From contig NC_087063.1 in assembly GCF_963678635.1 (NCBI RefSeq), positions 62,287,850 to 62,351,849 on the forward strand: a stretch of DNA of 64,000 nucleotides. Direction: 5' to 3'. The notes beneath the pieces are model-generated. The model ran no database searches. It was not told the origin of the DNA and saw only the letters and a program-made list of their open reading frames with translations. A program made the position numbers and the translations under genes. The stretch is from Symsagittifera roscoffensis (taxonomy: Eukaryota > Xenacoelomorpha > Acoela > Convolutidae). Shown in pieces: positions 62,040-64,000 of this stretch. Each line of letters starts with the position of its first letter. Position 1 is the first letter of the stretch.

Positions 62040-63400
62040 GCAACAAGACTGCTCGTATGAGGGCGAAGCCATGAATGTTTCGTCTGCCAGTAAGCTTGTC
62101 TCAATTCAGTTTGGACCGATTCTGTACAGCGGGATAATTTGCCACGAGTGAATATTTTGCGTTAAGCTTTTAGCATAAAATAATACAAGGTTTCTCGTAT
62201 CAAGGCAAAGCCCTGAATGCTCCGACTGCACTTTAATTGGTCTCGGATATTTTTTAGCAAATTGTATATTGGCAAAGATATGAATGTTAGGCTGATAATA
62301 AAACAATTAAGTGGTGCTTTTTGAGTCGTGTATAGAGTTTATAAAACCAATTAGCTGTCTCAGTGCAATTTGAAGCGGTTTTGTGATGCGGGATGAAAAA
62401 AAAAATTAGTGCGGGATGATAAGACAAGAACAAGCCGTACTGATTGCAGGTTACTATTGTGGTGCGCACACTCAAATGGCCCTATCCAGATCAAGAGATT
62501 GATCCCGTGGGCAAAGTTTTGCAATTAAAGGGCAGAATTTCGTGAAAGTGTTTTGACTAAACAAAACACTCCGAGCATATAAATTCCGCACTTCCTTCGA
62601 AAGTAGAAACGATAAAAGAATAACTTAAAGAAGTATCAAATCGGAATTCTTTCGGTAATGAAGAGTGGTGTCGGTTATGTGTCCTCTCAAGTGAGCCTCC
62701 GTTTGCCGGTATGCTGACATTGATTAGGTTTCAGTTACTGCTTAAGTTTCATAGCTTTTTTGGGGGTTTCTTAAGACTTATTTTAGTACGATCAGTTTTT
62801 TGATCTACCACAATAGTTGCCCCCGAGAAGTTTTTGCGCGTAGGTTTTTTTGGTACAACAGAGAAAACGTGTAAGAGAATTATAGAATTTTTTTGACCGT
62901 GATTCAGATTTAAAAACAAAAAAGACTGCTAGTATATTCGGGCTAAGCCCTGAATGTTCCGACTGCTCCGTAACCCATATCGAATAGTTTTTGAGAAAAA
63001 AGTAGTGAAATACTTTAGATTTTGGACCTTAGCAAAGATCAAGTGCAAAATTCAAGTTTGGAAATTAAAATGGCCGATTAGCTTAGTTATCCTCAAATCA
63101 ATTTGGAATAATTTTTCATGCGTAAACAGTTTGCGTTACGCTTTCAGCGTTTAAAATAAAATCTTCAAAGCGCGCATAACTTAGTCTAGAGCATGGCAAA
63201 ATTGACAGTTATTAAATTCCCAGAACTTTGCAAAAATAAATTGGAGAAAAAATACCTTTCGTTTTTGATTTCAGAGACTCGATATCTTCAAGGGATAAAA
63301 AAACTGTTAGTTTAAAACTATTATTATGGTCGCCAACATTGACTGAGTAAAAAAGGCCAACTCAAGTATAAATACTCCGTTTTCTACGAAAGTCAGAATA
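62040..63400 (-). mobile_element. Cluster of Helentron-like ends and one unit in intron 3
   Basis: The ctgctcgtat..gggcgaagcc.tgaatgtttcg end occurs at 62044-62090, a variant at 62190-62230, and a third at 62921-62965 (gggctaagccc hairpin). Matching opposite ends (cgaaagtagaaac near 62605, acgaaagtcagaataa near 63390) close units of about 480-560 bp. Same family as 31131-33454 but more diverged. Confidence 0.45.
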
Positions 63401-63722
63401 AAAAGTTTCCCTTTGTGTCTATAAGAACTTGTCTGCATTTTGTTGAGAACTCTTCGAGAGAAGTGTTTGTTTAAGGGCCAACCATTTGATTTTTTTGTCC
63501 TAAATCATAGAGAAGGTTCATATTTATGATTTAAAACGACCATAATTTGAAACCACGTATGAGAATTTCTTAAATTAAAAGTATTGATTGCATTAATTAC
63601 ACTGGTGCAAACATTATCTGTACTAATTGCAGAGGAACCAGCTATCATTGTTAACTGTTGCAATTCTTTTGCATTTTCGCGGCCTTTTTGTATTTGTTGA
63701 GGATCCTTGGTGTTATCCGCAG
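63401..63722. other. Intron 3, right part
   Basis: Nothing recognisable except the pyrimidine-rich acceptor region before exon 4 (ttatccgcag). Confidence 0.5.
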
Positions 63723-63866
63723 GTGCTGCATGAGGCATGTATCCGGGCGAGTGAGGTGGAGGACATCTGCATCCGCCTGTTGGAGTTCGGGGCTGACCCC
63801 AATGCACAGACAGCTGTAAGGATGGACACTCCATTACAGGTTGCAGCACACGACGGATGCATCAAG
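63723..63866 (+). CDS. ANKEF1: ANKEF1-like gene, exon 4
   Basis: Acceptor ttatccgcag before 63723, donor aag|gtaaaa after 63866, 48 codons in phase 0: LHEACIRASEVEDICIRLLE, GADPNAQTAVR, TPLQVAAHDG. Continues the repeats in register. The gene runs beyond the window; the EF-hand part is not seen. The intron before it is 2.9 kb, against 610 and 563 bp for the first two. Confidence 0.75.
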
Positions 63867-64000
63867 GTAAAAAAATTACCTTATGAAAAAAAAGTCATTT
63901 TATAACCAAAAAATTTGTCACAAAATTGGGCGGTAGGCCAACACGCCGAAGTGCCAACAAAACAAAAACAGGATTACCATTCCAACAAGCCGAAAATTAA

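Overview
This is a metazoan nuclear window: AT-rich, intron-containing and mostly made of transposable elements. The only host gene I recognise lies at the right edge. Four exons (59138-59291, 59902-60089, 60653-60775, 63723-63866, + strand) join in consistent phase into the N-terminus of an ankyrin-repeat protein very like ANKEF1, a gene of ciliated animals. Its third intron carries a hAT-type MITE with a perfect 8-bp target duplication and a cluster of Helentron-like units. I cannot name the species.

Layout. (1) 1-21817, minus strand: Element A, an old Ty3/gypsy-type LTR element of more than 21 kb whose 3' LTR is cut by the window start. Its order 5'->3' is: LTR; leader with a 14-bp minisatellite; a coiled-coil Gag leader region; Gag with two CCHC knuckles; protease; RT (YVDD); RNase H; integrase with HHCC, DDE and GPY/F. 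About 10 kb of extra coding sequence follows: a macro-domain protein, a coiled-coil protein continuing into an SGNH/GDSL hydrolase domain, and several proteins I cannot name. The coding frames are broken by stops and frameshifts. (2) 21818-27770, plus strand: a 5'-truncated second copy of the same family covering only the unknown proteins and the 3' LTR. It shows which reading frames were conserved. The two copies form a long inverted repeat. (3) 27780-30085: a decayed FLYWCH/MULE DNA transposon. (4) 30086-34462: AT palindromes, a hAT fragment and three Helentron-like non-autonomous units.

(5) 34463-53318, plus strand: Element B, an 18,856-bp LTR element with two 410-bp LTRs that look identical, TG...CA ends and a 4-bp duplication (aaag). 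It is a young insertion. Besides Gag and a full Pol (CCHC, DSG protease, YLDD RT, RNase H, HHCC/DDE/GPY integrase) it carries a 155-aa basic ORF before gag. Downstream lies a tightly packed cluster of five frames: two small membrane proteins, a 378-codon frame with no ATG, an 872-aa Env-like glycoprotein and a 599-aa unknown protein. Genes overlap by 4, 13 or 26 nt, as in compact viral genomes. One in-frame TGA interrupts the Gag-Pol frame. (6) 53319-55458: ORF-free sequence with a higher-GC block I cannot identify. (7) 55459-about 58170: remnant of a third gypsy-type element (integrase, Pol tail, LTR pieces). (8) 58171-64000: the ANKEF1-like gene.

The most unusual content is the cargo of the two giant LTR elements: a macro domain and SGNH hydrolase in Element A, and the virus-like accessory cluster in Element B. 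Domain calls rest on reading motifs by eye; no search was run.
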